A stretch of DNA of 64,000 bases, taken from the NCBI GenBank assembly GCA_023264735.1, contig JAHFVD010000040.1, positions 1 to 64,000 of the forward strand, written 5' to 3'. Of the stretch, positions 9,672-22,417 are shown in pieces (the stretch's first letter is position 1; the number at the start of each line of letters is the position of its first letter). This stretch comes from Mycobacterium sp. GTDB lineage: Bacteria > Actinomycetota > Actinomycetes > Mycobacteriales > Mycobacteriaceae. The notes beneath the pieces are model-generated. The model made no database searches. It saw nothing but the letters and a program-made list of their open reading frames with translations, and was not told where the DNA came from. A program made the position numbers and the translations under genes.

Positions 9672-10019
9672 TCAATTCGCAGGGCCGAGCAGCAGGTCGG
9701 CGTCGAAGCAGCTGTGATCGCCGGTGTGGCAGGCCCCGCCGACCTGGTCGACCTCCAGCAGCACCGCGTCACCGTCGCAGTCCAGCCGCACCGAATGCAC
9801 ATGCTGGGTGTGTCCGGACGTCGCGCCCTTGACCCAGTACTCGCCGCGGGAGCGCGAATAGTAAGTGGCTTCCTGGGTTTCCAGCGTGCGGGCCAGCGCC
9901 TCGTCGTCCATCCACGCCACCATCAACACGTCGCCGGTGCCGCGCTCCTGCGCGATCGCCGCGAACAGCCCGTTGGCGTCGCGCTTGAGCCGCTTGGCGA
10001 TATCGGGATCGAGACTCAT
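9672..10019 (-). CDS. hisI: Phosphoribosyl-AMP cyclohydrolase
   Basis: HisI opens the adenine ring of phosphoribosyl-AMP in the third step of histidine synthesis. The 115-residue product contains the metal-binding region [26 protein letters not shown], with the conserved Asp and Cys ligands. It is the monofunctional form without a HisE (pyrophosphohydrolase) domain. It is the last gene of the his operon and overlaps hisF by 4 bases. The region between it and the P450 promoter shows no gene. Confidence 0.95.
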   Translation of the reverse strand: MSLDPDIAKRLKRDANGLFAAIAQERGTGDVLMVAWMDDEALARTLETQEATYYSRSRGEYWVKGATSGHTQHVHSVRLDCDGDAVLLEVDQVGGACHTGDHSCFDADLLLGPAN

Positions 10020-10789
10020 CGCACCACTATGCCCTCCGCGGCCATCGCCGCTTTGACCTGGCCGATGGTGAGCTCACGGAAGTGGAAGACGCTGGCCGCC
10101 AACACCGCATCCGCGCCGGCCTGGACCGCAGGCCCGAAATCGCCGACCGCACCGGCTCCGCCGCTGGCGATCACCGGCACCGTGACGGCGTTACGCACCG
10201 CACGCAGCATCTTGAGGTCGAAACCGGCCTTGGTGCCGTCGGCGTCCATCGAGTTCAGCAGGATCTCGCCGACTCCGAGTTCGGCTCCGCGCGTTGCCCA
10301 TTCGACGGCGTCGATACCGGTCCCCTGTCGTCCGCCGTGAGTGGTGACCTCCCAGCCAGACGGGGTCGGCGCCGAGCCGGCAGGCACCGTGCGGGCGTCC
10401 ACCGACAACACGATGCACTGCGAGCCGAACTTCCGGGACAACTCGGCCAGCAGCTCGGGACGGGCGATCGCTGCGGTGTTCACCGACACCTTGTCCGCGC
10501 CCGCGCGCAGCAGCATGTCGACGTCGGCCACCGAGCGCACGCCGCCGCCGACGGTGAGCGGGATGAAGACCTGCTCGGCGGTGCGGCGCACCACGTCGAG
10601 CATCGTCGAACGCCCCGACGAGGAGGCCGTGACGTCCAGGAACGTCAGCTCGTCCGCGCCTTCGGCATCGTAGGCGGCGGCGAGTTCGACGGGATCGCCT
10701 GCGTCACGCAGGTTTTCGAAGTTCACACCCTTGACCACCCGGCCGGCGTCCACGTCCAGGCAGGGAATCACACGTACGGCGACGTCCAT
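10016..10789 (-). CDS. hisF: Imidazole glycerol phosphate synthase cyclase subunit
   Basis: HisF condenses PRFAR with ammonia channelled from HisH to give imidazole glycerol phosphate and AICAR. The 257-residue TIM barrel has the catalytic aspartates in [15 protein letters not shown] (Asp12) and [11 protein letters not shown]. The ATG overlaps the impA stop by one base (TAATG), and upstream in-frame codons show no family similarity. It overlaps hisI downstream (ATGA). Confidence 0.97.
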   Translation of the reverse strand: MDVAVRVIPCLDVDAGRVVKGVNFENLRDAGDPVELAAAYDAEGADELTFLDVTASSSGRSTMLDVVRRTAEQVFIPLTVGGGVRSVADVDMLLRAGADKVSVNTAAIARPELLAELSRKFGSQCIVLSVDARTVPAGSAPTPSGWEVTTHGGRQGTGIDAVEWATRGAELGVGEILLNSMDADGTKAGFDLKMLRAVRNAVTVPVIASGGAGAVGDFGPAVQAGADAVLAASVFHFRELTIGQVKAAMAAEGIVVR

Positions 10790-11607
10790 TACAAGTAATC
10801 CTCCGGTGGGCCGACCCTGTCCAGGATCTCCATGACATGGGCGTGCACGCCCGGTGCGGCAGCCAGCGCCGAGGTTGACGACGGGGTCCACGGCTGGCCG
10901 GACAGGTCGGTGACGATCCCGCCCGCCGCGCGCACCAGTGCCACGCCCGCGGCGTGGTCCCAGATGTGGTGGCCGAAACTGATGGCCGCGCCCATCACTC
11001 CGGCCGACACGTAGGCGATGTCGACGCCGGTGGCACCGTGCATCCGTAGCTTCGAGCAGACCCGGCTCAGATTCTCCAGCACCGCAAGCCGATAGCGGCC
11101 AGGGAACCTGCCTCGCCAGTCGACGTTGAACGTGCCGATGCCGACCACGCACTGCCCGATCTCGCTGTGTCCGATCGGCGGCTGGGCCACGCCGTTGTAG
11201 TACACCGGTCCGTCCACGACCGCGCTGTAGCGCTGATCGCTGAACGGCAGCCAGGTCAGGCCCGCGACCGGTTCACCGTCGCGCAGCAGGCCCAGCAGGA
11301 TCGCGGCCATCGGTGATCCGGCGGCGTAGTTGAACGTGCCGTCGATCGGGTCGAGCACCCAGACCAGCGGGGAATCGATTGGCGCACCGCCGAATTCTTC
11401 TCCGTGTACCCCGATCCCGGTGGCCGACTCCAGCGCCTGGACCACCTGGCGTTCGATGGCCAGGTCGACCTCGGTGGCGAAGTCGTTGCCCTTCTTCTGC
11501 ACGGCAGACGCGGCCCGGTGCCCGGCGATGAACGGTTTGGACGCCTCGTCCAGGATCACCGCCGCCTGGGCCACCAGGGCCTCGAGGTCTGCCGAGTGCA
11601 CTGCCAT
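10789..11607 (-). CDS. impA: Inositol monophosphatase family protein ImpA
   Basis: A 272-residue member of the inositol monophosphatase family (Mg-dependent, Li-sensitive class). Metal-binding motifs are HGEEFGG and [15 protein letters not shown], with the C-terminal [15 protein letters not shown] block. In mycobacteria this gene sits inside the his operon between priA and hisF. A role as an inositol-phosphate phosphatase or in histidinol-phosphate dephosphorylation has been discussed for relatives; the sequence alone does not decide. It lies 4 bases after priA and overlaps hisF by one base. Confidence 0.92.
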   Translation of the reverse strand: MAVHSADLEALVAQAAVILDEASKPFIAGHRAASAVQKKGNDFATEVDLAIERQVVQALESATGIGVHGEEFGGAPIDSPLVWVLDPIDGTFNYAAGSPMAAILLGLLRDGEPVAGLTWLPFSDQRYSAVVDGPVYYNGVAQPPIGHSEIGQCVVGIGTFNVDWRGRFPGRYRLAVLENLSRVCSKLRMHGATGVDIAYVSAGVMGAAISFGHHIWDHAAGVALVRAAGGIVTDLSGQPWTPSSTSALAAAPGVHAHVMEILDRVGPPEDYL

Positions 11608-11611
11608 CGGG

Positions 11612-12346
11612 TTACTGACTCACCGCGGCCAGCGCCTCCGGCAGCGTGAATCGGCCCGCATAGAGCGCTTTTCCGACGATTGCGCCCTCTACCCCATTGT
11701 CGGTCAGCGTTGCGATCGCGCGCAGATCATCCAGGCTCGACACCCCGCCGGACGCGATCACGGGAGCATCGGTGCACTCGGCCACGCCCTCGAGCAGGTC
11801 GAGGTTGGGCCCGGTGAGTGTGCCGTCCTTGGTGACGTCGGTGACGACGAACCGCGAGCAGCCTTCGCTGTCAAGGCGTTCCAGGACATGCCACAGGTCG
11901 CCGCCATCGGTCTCCCAGCCGCGGCCGCGTAGCCGGTGCTCGCCCTCGACGATCTGCACGTCCAGCCCGACGGCTACCTTGTCGCCGTACTCGGCGATCG
12001 CCGCGGCGCACCACAGCGGGTTCTCCAGTGCCGCGGTGCCGATGTTGACCCGGGTGCAGCCGGTGGCCAGCGCCGCCTTGAGCGACTCGTCGTCGCGAAT
12101 ACCGCCGGACAGTTCGACTTTCACGTCGAGCGCGCCGACCACTTCGGCGAGCAACTCGCGGTTGGACCCACGGCCGAACGCGGCGTCGAGATCCACCAGG
12201 TGGATCCATTCGGCACCGTCGCGCTGCCAGGTCAGCGCGGCGTCCAGCGCCGAGCCGTACTCCGTCTCGCTGCCGGCCTTGCCTTGCACCAGGCGCACCG
12301 CCTTACCCTCGACCACATCGACGGCAGGCAACAAAATCAGTGGCAC
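11612..12346 (-). CDS. priA: Bifunctional HisA/TrpF isomerase PriA
   Basis: PriA isomerises both ProFAR (histidine pathway) and phosphoribosyl-anthranilate (tryptophan pathway). The 244-residue barrel has the acid pair in [10 protein letters not shown] and [13 protein letters not shown]. The loops [17 protein letters not shown] and [11 protein letters not shown] are characteristic of the actinobacterial dual-substrate enzyme. That no trpF occurs in the trp operon at the left of this window agrees with the dual role. It lies 2 bases after hisH. Confidence 0.95.
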   Translation of the reverse strand: MPLILLPAVDVVEGKAVRLVQGKAGSETEYGSALDAALTWQRDGAEWIHLVDLDAAFGRGSNRELLAEVVGALDVKVELSGGIRDDESLKAALATGCTRVNIGTAALENPLWCAAAIAEYGDKVAVGLDVQIVEGEHRLRGRGWETDGGDLWHVLERLDSEGCSRFVVTDVTKDGTLTGPNLDLLEGVAECTDAPVIASGGVSSLDDLRAIATLTDNGVEGAIVGKALYAGRFTLPEALAAVSQ

Positions 12347-12348
12347 TC

Positions 12349-12965
12349 TTACAGCCCCTCAACCCAATTCGCGAGCAGCGCCGCACCGGCGTCACCGCTC
12401 TTCTCCGGATGAAATTGTGTCGCCGACAGCGGACCGTCCTCGACGGCGGCCAGGAACCGCGCGTGGTGGGTGGCCCAGGTCAGCAGCGCGTCAGGTGCGC
12501 CCTCCCACTTCTGTGCGGCATAGGAGTGCACGAAGTAAAACCGGGTGTCGGCGTCGAACCCCTTGAACAGCAGGCTGCCCGGCGCCGCGTCGACGACGTT
12601 CCAGCCCATGTGCGGGATCACCGGTGCATCCAGCCTGGTGACCGATCCCGGCCACTGGCCGCAGCCCGTCGACTCCACCCCGAACTCCACGCCGTGAGAG
12701 AACAGGATCTGCATACCCACGCAGACACCCAGCACCGGGCGGCCCGCGGCCACCCGCTCGGCGATGATGCGCTCGCCGCCGATCCCGCGCAGCCCCGTCA
12801 TGCACGCCTCGTACGCGCCGACGCCGGGAACGACAAGACCGTCGGCGTTCAGCGCGCGTTGCGCGTCGGCGGTCACCTCGACGTCGGCGCCGACGCGTTC
12901 CAGCGCCCGCTGCGCCGAGCGCAGGTTGCCCGAGCCGTAGTCCAGGACCACGACGGATTTAGCTG

Positions 12966-12969
<4 letters not shown>
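12349..12969 (-). CDS. hisH: Imidazole glycerol phosphate synthase glutaminase subunit
   Basis: HisH hydrolyses glutamine and supplies ammonia to HisF. This is a 206-residue class I glutamine amidotransferase. The nucleophile is Cys83 in GVCVGMQ, and the His187/Glu189 pair is in QFHPEKSG. It starts with GTG overlapping the hisB stop (GTGA). Confidence 0.97.
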
Positions 12970-16005
<3,036 letters not shown>

Positions 16006-16083
16006 CGGTTCAATTGTCCCGTATCGATGCACCCGAATAAAAATCCGTTGGGCCCAGGGCGCGGCGGCCCGGATACTGCGGTT

Positions 16084-16719
16084 ATGCAATGGGAGCTGTG
16101 GCTGGCCTTCGTCGGCGCCGCGATCGCGATCAGTGTGTCCCCTGGCGCCGGTGCCATCCAGTCGATGGCGACCGGCCTGACGTACGGTCTGCGCCGCGGT
16201 TACTGGAGCATCACCGGGCTGGAGATCGGCCTGATGATGCAGTTGGCGGCGGTCGCGGTGGGTCTGGGCGCGGCCGTCGCGCAGTCGGTCGTCGCGTTCA
16301 CGGTCATCAAATGGATCGGCGTCGTCTACCTGGTCTATCTGGCCGTCCGCCAATGGCGCGCCCACCCCCTCGACCTGGGCGAACAGCTCAAACCCGAGGC
16401 CAGTGGCGGGCGGCTGGCATTGCTCGTGCGTGGGATTCTGGTCAACGTCACCAACCCCAAGGGCCTGGTGTTCCTACTCGCGGTGCTGCCGCAGTTCGTG
16501 GTTCCGACCGCCCCGCTGCTCCCCCAATACCTCGCCATCGGCGCGACGATGGTGGTCGTCGACCTGGTGGTGATGGGCGCCTACACCGGCCTGGCGGCCC
16601 GGCTGCTGGGCTGGCTGCGCACGCCGCGCCAGCAGACCGCGATGAACCGGACGTTCTCGGGACTGTTCGCCACCGCCGCGGTGGTGCTGTCCCTGGTGCG
16701 CCGCAGTGCCGCCGCCTGA
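16084..16719 (+). CDS. LysE/RhtB family exporter
   Basis: A 211-residue inner-membrane exporter of the LysE/RhtB (amino-acid efflux) superfamily. The hallmark N-terminal stretch [21 protein letters not shown] is followed by about six hydrophobic helices and the [19 protein letters not shown] block. The ATG at MQWELW fits the family; an in-frame ATG 19 codons upstream (MHPNKN) gives a non-conserved extension. It is divergent from hisD, but nothing shows that histidine is the substrate. Confidence 0.9.
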   Translation: MQWELWLAFVGAAIAISVSPGAGAIQSMATGLTYGLRRGYWSITGLEIGLMMQLAAVAVGLGAAVAQSVVAFTVIKWIGVVYLVYLAVRQWRAHPLDLGEQLKPEASGGRLALLVRGILVNVTNPKGLVFLLAVLPQFVVPTAPLLPQYLAIGATMVVVDLVVMGAYTGLAARLLGWLRTPRQQTAMNRTFSGLFATAAVVLSLVRRSAAA

Positions 16720-16849
16720 CGGGACCGGCAGCGGCACCGCACGGGGTGGTCGCGGAGGTGACGGCGGAGACGCCAGCGACGGGGGCGACGGTGTCGGCAC
16801 CACACGCAACGGCCAGAACGGCTCGCACGGCAGGGGCTAGATTGGCCCT

Positions 16850-17263
16850 ATGGCGACCAAGGATCACCCGAACAACGCTCCCGGCGTACCGATGAAGTTC
16901 CCGGTCTGGTTCGAGAACTTCCAGATCAAGTACTTCAACCCCGCTGTGAAGCCGCTGGCCAAGTACATGCCGGGCATGTCGGTCGTCAAACACCGCGGCC
17001 GCACCTCGGGCACGCAGTACGAGACAGTGGTTTCGGCCTTCCGCAAGGGCGACACCATCGCCATCATGCTGGGTCACGGTAAGACCAACTGGGTCAAGAA
17101 CATCCTGGCTGCCGGCGAGGCCGACATCCGTCACGGACGGCACGAACTGCACCTGATCAACCCGCGGGTGGTGCCTGCCGGTACCGACGATCCGTCCCTG
17201 CCCGGGGTTGCCCGCCGGGGCGTCAAGCGCGGCGTCGGCGCGTTCGTCGCCGATATCGCCTAG
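16850..17263 (+). CDS. Deazaflavin (F420)-dependent nitroreductase family protein (Ddn-like)
   Basis: A 137-residue protein of the actinobacterial Ddn/FDOR-A family that binds cofactor F420. The core motif HRGRTSGTQYETVVSAFRKGDTIAIM and the region GHGKTNWVKNILAAGEADI match the split beta-barrel. The substrate is unknown; relatives include the pretomanid-activating nitroreductase and quinone reductases. It stands alone on the plus strand after about 130 bases without a gene. Confidence 0.88.
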   Translation: MATKDHPNNAPGVPMKFPVWFENFQIKYFNPAVKPLAKYMPGMSVVKHRGRTSGTQYETVVSAFRKGDTIAIMLGHGKTNWVKNILAAGEADIRHGRHELHLINPRVVPAGTDDPSLPGVARRGVKRGVGAFVADIA

Positions 17264-17385
17264 AGGTCAGGAACACGCTGCCAACGCCTTTGAGGGCAAC
17301 ACAATCCGGCGTCTCCGCAAGTGCCACCGGGTCGGCGCAGTCCGTGGGATCGCAGCCAGCCGAGCAGTTCCCGTCATGACGACTC

Positions 17386-18147
17386 CTAGATGTTCTTCGC
17401 AATCGAGCGCATGGCCTCAAATTGTTGGCTCTGAATCGCCGCCAGTTGATCGCGGACCTCTTGTTGCAGGTTCATCATCTGCTGGACAAGGTCGGCTTGA
17501 GCCTCGGGGTTGAGCGCGGCATTGGCTTCCACGATTTCCCTGGTCTTGTCGGCGTCGTACTGCTGCACGGACTCCATCGCACCGAGCGAATTCATGATCT
17601 GGCCGATCCCCTGCGCAACCGCAACATTCCCCTGGGTTTGGTCGGCGAGGGTGTTCGCGAGCGCCCACTTGTCGGCCATCATCGCCTGTCTGTCTTTCAT
17701 GGACTGATCAATCTTGGCCAGCGCGCCCGCGGTGTCCCCTGACTCGATGGCCGCGAGGACGGTGGCCTCGTCGGCGGCGTCCGACATCTCCACCGCCAAC
17801 GCCGACTGGGCCGAGCTGAGCTGCTGCAGCGTCGAGAATCTGTCCTGGATTCCGGTGACGTCGTCTTGGGCCTGGGCCTGTGCGATTCGGTCCGCGGCGA
17901 CTTGCTGCTCCGCCTTGGTCAGATCGTCGGCCACCTTCGCCGTGTTGTCTTCGAGGTCGCGCCATTTCTTGGCTTCGGTGGCGGCCTTGGAGCCGGTCGA
18001 CGACTTGTCCGTCCCGCTGCGCGCGGTGCCCGCGGAACCCGTTGAGCCTGAGCCCGAATCGGACGGCTCGGCGTAGGCGAACGGCGCCAGCGCGACCGCG
18101 GCGACCGTCAAGACCGCAGCGAACTGTGCCCTATAAGGAGCAGCCAT
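17386..18147 (-). CDS. Secreted coiled-coil protein of unknown function
   Basis: A 253-residue protein I do not recognise. It begins with a signal peptide (positive start, hydrophobic residues 9-23, AYA/EPS cleavage near 26), then a Ser/Gly/Thr-rich linker to about residue 55. A long Ala/Gln/Glu/Asp-rich helical region with heptad-like spacing follows (about 60-170), then a second helical block rich in Gln and Met. There are no cysteines in the mature part and no catalytic motif. The ATG has GGGGGA upstream. It follows nadC by 22 bases on the same strand and may be the last gene of the nad transcript, though its role there is unclear. Confidence 0.75.
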   Translation of the reverse strand: MAAPYRAQFAAVLTVAAVALAPFAYAEPSDSGSGSTGSAGTARSGTDKSSTGSKAATEAKKWRDLEDNTAKVADDLTKAEQQVAADRIAQAQAQDDVTGIQDRFSTLQQLSSAQSALAVEMSDAADEATVLAAIESGDTAGALAKIDQSMKDRQAMMADKWALANTLADQTQGNVAVAQGIGQIMNSLGAMESVQQYDADKTREIVEANAALNPEAQADLVQQMMNLQQEVRDQLAAIQSQQFEAMRSIAKNI

Positions 18148-18169
18148 TGAATCCCCCGATTTCTCACGG

Positions 18170-19027
18170 TCAGAGGTCCAGACCGACGTCGAGGACCCGT
18201 ACCGAGTGAGTCAACGCACCCACAGCCAAGAAGTCCACCCCGGTTCCGGCATATTCGGCGGCGCTGTCCAAGCTGAGGCCGCCCGAGGACTCGAGCAGCA
18301 CACCCGGCGCATTGGCGTTACGCCGCTGCACGGCGGTCTGGGTCTGCCAGACCGGGAAGTTGTCCAGCAGGACCAGTTGTACGTCCTCGGCGAGCACCTC
18401 GTCGAGCTGTTCGAGGGTGTCGACCTCGACCTCGCAGGGCAGGTCCGGGGCGGCCGCGCGAACGGCCCGCAGGGCGGCGACCACCGACCCGGCGGCTGCG
18501 ACGTGGTTGTCCTTGATCAGCGCGGCATCGCCAAGGCCCATCCGGTGGTTGACTCCGCCGCCGACCCGCACGGCGTATTTCTGCAGCGCCCGCAGCCCCG
18601 GCAGCGTTTTGCGGGTGTCGCGGATCTGAGCGTTGGTGCCCTCGACGGCGTCCACCCACGCCGCGGTGGCGGTGGCAATGCCGGACAGATGGCAGACCAG
18701 GTTGAGCAGGGTCCGTTCGGCGGTCAGCAGCCCGCGGGTCGGGCCTTCGATCTGCAGCAGTGCCGTCCCGGCATCCAGCCTGGTGCCGTCGTCGACGCGG
18801 TCCAGGACCACGTAGCCGCCCTCGCCGAGCACCTCGTCGAGAACCAGCAGAGCGACGTCGATGCCTGCGGCCACGCCGGGCTCCCGGGACACCAGCGACG
18901 CCACCGTGGTGGCGTCTTCGGGGACCGTGGCCAGTGTGGTGACGTCAGGTCCGTAGCGCAGGTCCTCATCGAGACCGCGAAGTATCGTGATACGAGCTTC
19001 GGCCAGCTCGTCGTCGGTGAGTTTCAT
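18170..19027 (-). CDS. nadC: Nicotinate-nucleotide pyrophosphorylase (quinolinate PRTase)
   Basis: NadC converts quinolinate and PRPP to nicotinate mononucleotide, CO2 and PPi. The 285-residue product carries the substrate-binding basic residues in IRDTRKTLPGLRALQKYAVRVGGG and NHRMGLGDAALIKDNH. The chosen ATG (MKLTDDE) overlaps the nadB stop; 30 upstream in-frame codons are arginine-rich noise. It is third in nadA-nadB-nadC. Confidence 0.96.
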   Translation of the reverse strand: MKLTDDELAEARITILRGLDEDLRYGPDVTTLATVPEDATTVASLVSREPGVAAGIDVALLVLDEVLGEGGYVVLDRVDDGTRLDAGTALLQIEGPTRGLLTAERTLLNLVCHLSGIATATAAWVDAVEGTNAQIRDTRKTLPGLRALQKYAVRVGGGVNHRMGLGDAALIKDNHVAAAGSVVAALRAVRAAAPDLPCEVEVDTLEQLDEVLAEDVQLVLLDNFPVWQTQTAVQRRNANAPGVLLESSGGLSLDSAAEYAGTGVDFLAVGALTHSVRVLDVGLDL

Positions 19028-20586
19028 CGCAGGCACGCCTCCGCGCGGTCGCCGTGCAGAGTGCGGCTGAAGGCCTGGGCCGGATCGGCATCGGGATGGT
19101 CGCCGCGATGGTGGCAACCACGAGATTCGTTGCGCGCCAGGGCCGCTGCGGCCACCGCGCGAGCGGTCACCGTGAGCGCGACGTCCTCGGCTGCAGCCCG
19201 GGTGGCCATCTGCCGCGGCGTCGCGGACGCCAGCGTATCGGTGAGGCGCCGCAACCCGTCGGCGTCGCGGACCACCGAGGCGTATTCCGTCATCGCGGTC
19301 TGCAACGCCTGGCGGTCCAGCGAAGTATGTTGGAGTTCTTCGGTTTTCGCCATCACCCCACCCGCGCCACGAGCATGCTCGACAGCGGTCCGGCCCGCGC
19401 GGGCGCCGACGACCAGGCCTTCCAGCAGGCTGTTGGAGGCCAGCCGGTTGGCGCCATGCATGCCGGTCCTGGCCACCTCACCGGCGGCGAACAGGCCGGG
19501 CAGTTCGGTACGGCCGGATACGTCGGTGGCGACGCCGCCGCAGCTGTAGTGCGCGCCAGGCACGACCGGGATCGACTCACGCGTCGGGTCGATGCCGGCA
19601 GCTCGGCAGGCCGCCGTCACCGTCGGGAAGCGTTGCACCAGGTTCTTCACGCCTCGCGCGTCCAAATATGCGCAGCTGTCGCCGGTTTCGCGCAGGCGCG
19701 CTTCGATCGCCGCGGCGACGATATCGCGCGGCGCGAGGTCACCCATGGGGTGATGCGTCGTCATCGATTCGCCCCGGGCGTCGCGCAGCACCGCGCCTTC
19801 GCCGCGCAGCGCCTCGGTGATCAACGGGCGACGGCCGGAGCCGTCACGGTCGAACAGCATCGTCGGATGGAACTGGACGAATTCGATGTCGGTGACACCG
19901 ACGCCCGCCCACAACGCCAGCGCGACGCCGTCACCGGTCGACCCTTCCGGGTTCGTGGTCGCGCGGTAGAGATGGCCGAGTCCGCCGGTGGCGAGGATGA
20001 CCGACGGCGCGTGCACAATGCCCAGCCCGTCGGCATTGCGGACCAGCACCCCGGTAACCGCCGAATCGTCGTGCAGGATCTGCAGCGCAACGTGATTACG
20101 CCGAATGTCCAGAGTGGCGGCAGCTTGATCGAGTGCACGCTGCACCTCGGCGCCGGTGGCGTCGCCGCCGGCGTGGATGATGCGCCGGCGGGAGTGCCCA
20201 CCTTCCCGGGTGAGCGCCCACTGTCCGGGAGCGCTCTCGTCGAATCGCGCGCCGTCGTCGACCAGATCGGCCACCGCGCGGTAGCCGTCGGCGACGATCG
20301 AGCGCACCGCGTCGGGATCGCACAGTCCGGCGCCCGCGGCCAGGGTGTCACGGACGTGGGCGTCGACGGAGTCGTCGGTGTGCGGCAGCACGACCGCGAT
20401 ACCGCCCTGCGCGTAGAACGTCGCGGTGTCCGGCGCCTTACTCAAAATGACTGTGCGGCTGCCTTTTCGGTGTGCAGCCAACGCGGCGGCCAAGCCAGCC
20501 ACACCGGTGCCGATCACCACGACGTCAGCACGCTGCTGCCAGTCGACACCGCCCGCGCCGGCGCCGCAGGCGAAGGAGCGGGTCAT
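19024..20586 (-). CDS. nadB: L-aspartate oxidase
   Basis: NadB is the FAD enzyme oxidising aspartate to iminoaspartate for NAD synthesis. The 520-residue product has the dinucleotide fold [17 protein letters not shown] near residue 23 and the active-site segments [15 protein letters not shown] and VQFHPTMLF, followed by the C-terminal helical domain. The ATG overlaps the nadA stop (ATGA), and the 3' end overlaps nadC. Confidence 0.96.
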   Translation of the reverse strand: MTRSFACGAGAGGVDWQQRADVVVIGTGVAGLAAALAAHRKGSRTVILSKAPDTATFYAQGGIAVVLPHTDDSVDAHVRDTLAAGAGLCDPDAVRSIVADGYRAVADLVDDGARFDESAPGQWALTREGGHSRRRIIHAGGDATGAEVQRALDQAAATLDIRRNHVALQILHDDSAVTGVLVRNADGLGIVHAPSVILATGGLGHLYRATTNPEGSTGDGVALALWAGVGVTDIEFVQFHPTMLFDRDGSGRRPLITEALRGEGAVLRDARGESMTTHHPMGDLAPRDIVAAAIEARLRETGDSCAYLDARGVKNLVQRFPTVTAACRAAGIDPTRESIPVVPGAHYSCGGVATDVSGRTELPGLFAAGEVARTGMHGANRLASNSLLEGLVVGARAGRTAVEHARGAGGVMAKTEELQHTSLDRQALQTAMTEYASVVRDADGLRRLTDTLASATPRQMATRAAAEDVALTVTARAVAAAALARNESRGCHHRGDHPDADPAQAFSRTLHGDRAEACLR

Positions 20587-21632
20587 TCCCCGCCGCCGGG
20601 CTGACCGATCTCGATCATCCGCTGCACACTGCGTCGAGCGGCGGCCGCAGTATCAACATCGACGTCGACCTCGTCGGCGCCTTCGACCAGGCAGCGCAGC
20701 AGTGCGGCGGGGGTGATCATCTTCATGTACTTGCAGGAGGCCCGGTCGTTGACGGCCTGGAAGTCGATACCCGGTGCGGCACGGCGCAACTGGTGCAGCA
20801 TGCCGACCTCGGTGGCCACCAGCACCTGCTTGGCGTGGGAGGCCTTGGCGGCGTCGAGCATGCCGCCGGTGGACAGGATCTTGACCCGATCGGCCGGGAA
20901 GGCGCCCTCACCGGCGAGGTACAACGCCGAAGTGGCGCAACCACATTCGGGGTGCACGAACAGCTCGGCATCGGGATGGCTGCGAGCCTGGTCGGCCAGC
21001 TCGTCGCCGTTGATCCCCGCGTGCACGTGGCACTCACCGGCCCAGATGTGCAGGTTCGTGCGGCCGGTCATCCGGCGGACGTGTGCACCGAGGAATTGAT
21101 CGGGGCAGAACAGCACCTCGCGGTCCTCGGGAATGGAGGCCACGACCTCGACGGCATTGGATGAAGTGCAGCAGATGTCGGTGAGCGCCTTCACCGCAGC
21201 GGTGGTGTTGACGTAGGACACGACCGCAGCGCCGGGGTGCTCGTCTTTCCAGCCCTGCAGATCCTCTGCGGTGATGGAGTCGGCCAGTGAGCAGCCGGCG
21301 CGCTGATCGGGAATCAGCACCGTCTTCTCCGGGGACAGGATCTTGGCGGTCTCGGCCATGAAGTGCACGCCGCAGAACACGATCGTCTCTTCGGCGGCTT
21401 CGGCGGCGATCCGGGACAGCGCCAGCGAGTCGCCGACATGGTCGGCAACGTCCTGAATGGCCGGCAGCTGATAGTTGTGCGCCAGGATGGTCGCGTTGCG
21501 CAAGGTGGCGAGGCGGCGCACCTCGGCGGCCCATTCCTCGTCGCCGTTCACGCCGCCGTAACCGCCGGGGCCATTGGTGATGCGGGCGACAAGGTCGTTA
21601 TCGACGGTGTCGGCTCGATCCAGGACGGTCAT
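20583..21632 (-). CDS. nadA: Quinolinate synthase
   Basis: NadA condenses iminoaspartate with dihydroxyacetone phosphate to quinolinate using a [4Fe-4S] cluster. The 349-residue protein shows the three family blocks with the cluster cysteines ([31 protein letters not shown]) and the N-terminal [23 protein letters not shown] precedes the ATG. It is the first gene of nadABC, and its promoter overlaps the NrtR palindrome, predicting repression when NAD precursors are plentiful. Confidence 0.96.
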   Translation of the reverse strand: MTVLDRADTVDNDLVARITNGPGGYGGVNGDEEWAAEVRRLATLRNATILAHNYQLPAIQDVADHVGDSLALSRIAAEAAEETIVFCGVHFMAETAKILSPEKTVLIPDQRAGCSLADSITAEDLQGWKDEHPGAAVVSYVNTTAAVKALTDICCTSSNAVEVVASIPEDREVLFCPDQFLGAHVRRMTGRTNLHIWAGECHVHAGINGDELADQARSHPDAELFVHPECGCATSALYLAGEGAFPADRVKILSTGGMLDAAKASHAKQVLVATEVGMLHQLRRAAPGIDFQAVNDRASCKYMKMITPAALLRCLVEGADEVDVDVDTAAAARRSVQRMIEIGQPGGGE

Positions 21633-21657
21633 TTCCGCCTCCTGTCTTGCTTTCGAG

Positions 21658-21680
21658 GTTTTCGACTTATAATCGAAAAC
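21658..21680. promoter_or_regulatory. nrtR box: NrtR operator between nadA and nrtR, overlapping both promoters
   Basis: A 23-bp palindrome with perfect 8-bp arms GTTTTCGA and TCGAAAAC around CTTATAA. Its right edge abuts the nrtR GTG. The centre contains TATAAT on the plus strand, 7 bases before that GTG, and TTATAA-like elements on the minus strand for nadA. A bound NrtR dimer would therefore shut both divergent promoters. Confidence 0.85.
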
Positions 21681-22373
21681 GTGGTCCATACTAGCACCGA
21701 ACACGAAGTGCTCGCCGTCGTATTCCAGGTTGGCGACGCCCACTCCCGTAAACCCGCCCTTAACGTGCTGTTATGGCAACGCGCACTGGCACCCGAGCGC
21801 GGCAAGTGGGCGCTGCCCGGCGGCCGGTTGCGCGCCGACGAGGACCTGACCAGTTCGGTGCGCCGGCAACTCGCCGAGAAGGTCGACGTGCGTGAGATCG
21901 CCCACTTGGAACAACTGGCCGTCTTCTCCGATCCGGGCCGGGTGCCCGACGTTCGCACGATCGCCTCGACGTTCCTCGGGCTGATTCCCTCCCCCGCCAC
22001 TCCGGTGCTGCCGCCGGACACCCGCTGGCATCCGGTGAACGCATTGCCGGAGATGGCGTTCGACCACGCCCCGATGATCGAATACGCCAGGACCCGGCTG
22101 GCCGCCAAGCTGTCGTACACCAACATCGGATTTGCCTTGGCACCAACGGAATTCGCGCTCTCGACGTTACGCGACATCTACGGCGCCGCGCTCGGCTACC
22201 AGGTCGACGCCACCAATCTGCAACGAGTCCTGGCCCGTCGAGGGGTCATCACGCCGACCGGGACGACCGCCCATCCGGGCCGCACCGGGGGCCGTCCGGC
22301 GGCGCTCTATCGCTTCACCGACTCTCAGATCCGGGTGACCGACGAATTTGCTGCACTACGGCCGCCCGGGTGA
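21681..22373 (+). CDS. nrtR: NAD biosynthesis repressor NrtR (Nudix-related)
   Basis: A 230-residue regulator with an N-terminal Nudix-like domain (about 1-140) and a C-terminal winged helix (about 150-228, ending [11 protein letters not shown]). NrtR proteins sense ADP-ribose and repress nad genes. The Nudix box (residues 47-69, [22 protein letters not shown]) keeps its layout, but the REUxEE core is replaced by RRQLAE, so hydrolase activity is probably lost. The GTG start lies 7 bases after TATAAT, indicating a leaderless mRNA. The gene is divergent from nadABC over a shared operator. Confidence 0.9.
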   Translation: MVHTSTEHEVLAVVFQVGDAHSRKPALNVLLWQRALAPERGKWALPGGRLRADEDLTSSVRRQLAEKVDVREIAHLEQLAVFSDPGRVPDVRTIASTFLGLIPSPATPVLPPDTRWHPVNALPEMAFDHAPMIEYARTRLAAKLSYTNIGFALAPTEFALSTLRDIYGAALGYQVDATNLQRVLARRGVITPTGTTAHPGRTGGRPAALYRFTDSQIRVTDEFAALRPPG

Positions 22374-22417
22374 GTCGCACTGGATTCTTAGATCCTTCTT
22401 AAGGTATGAAGGACGGG

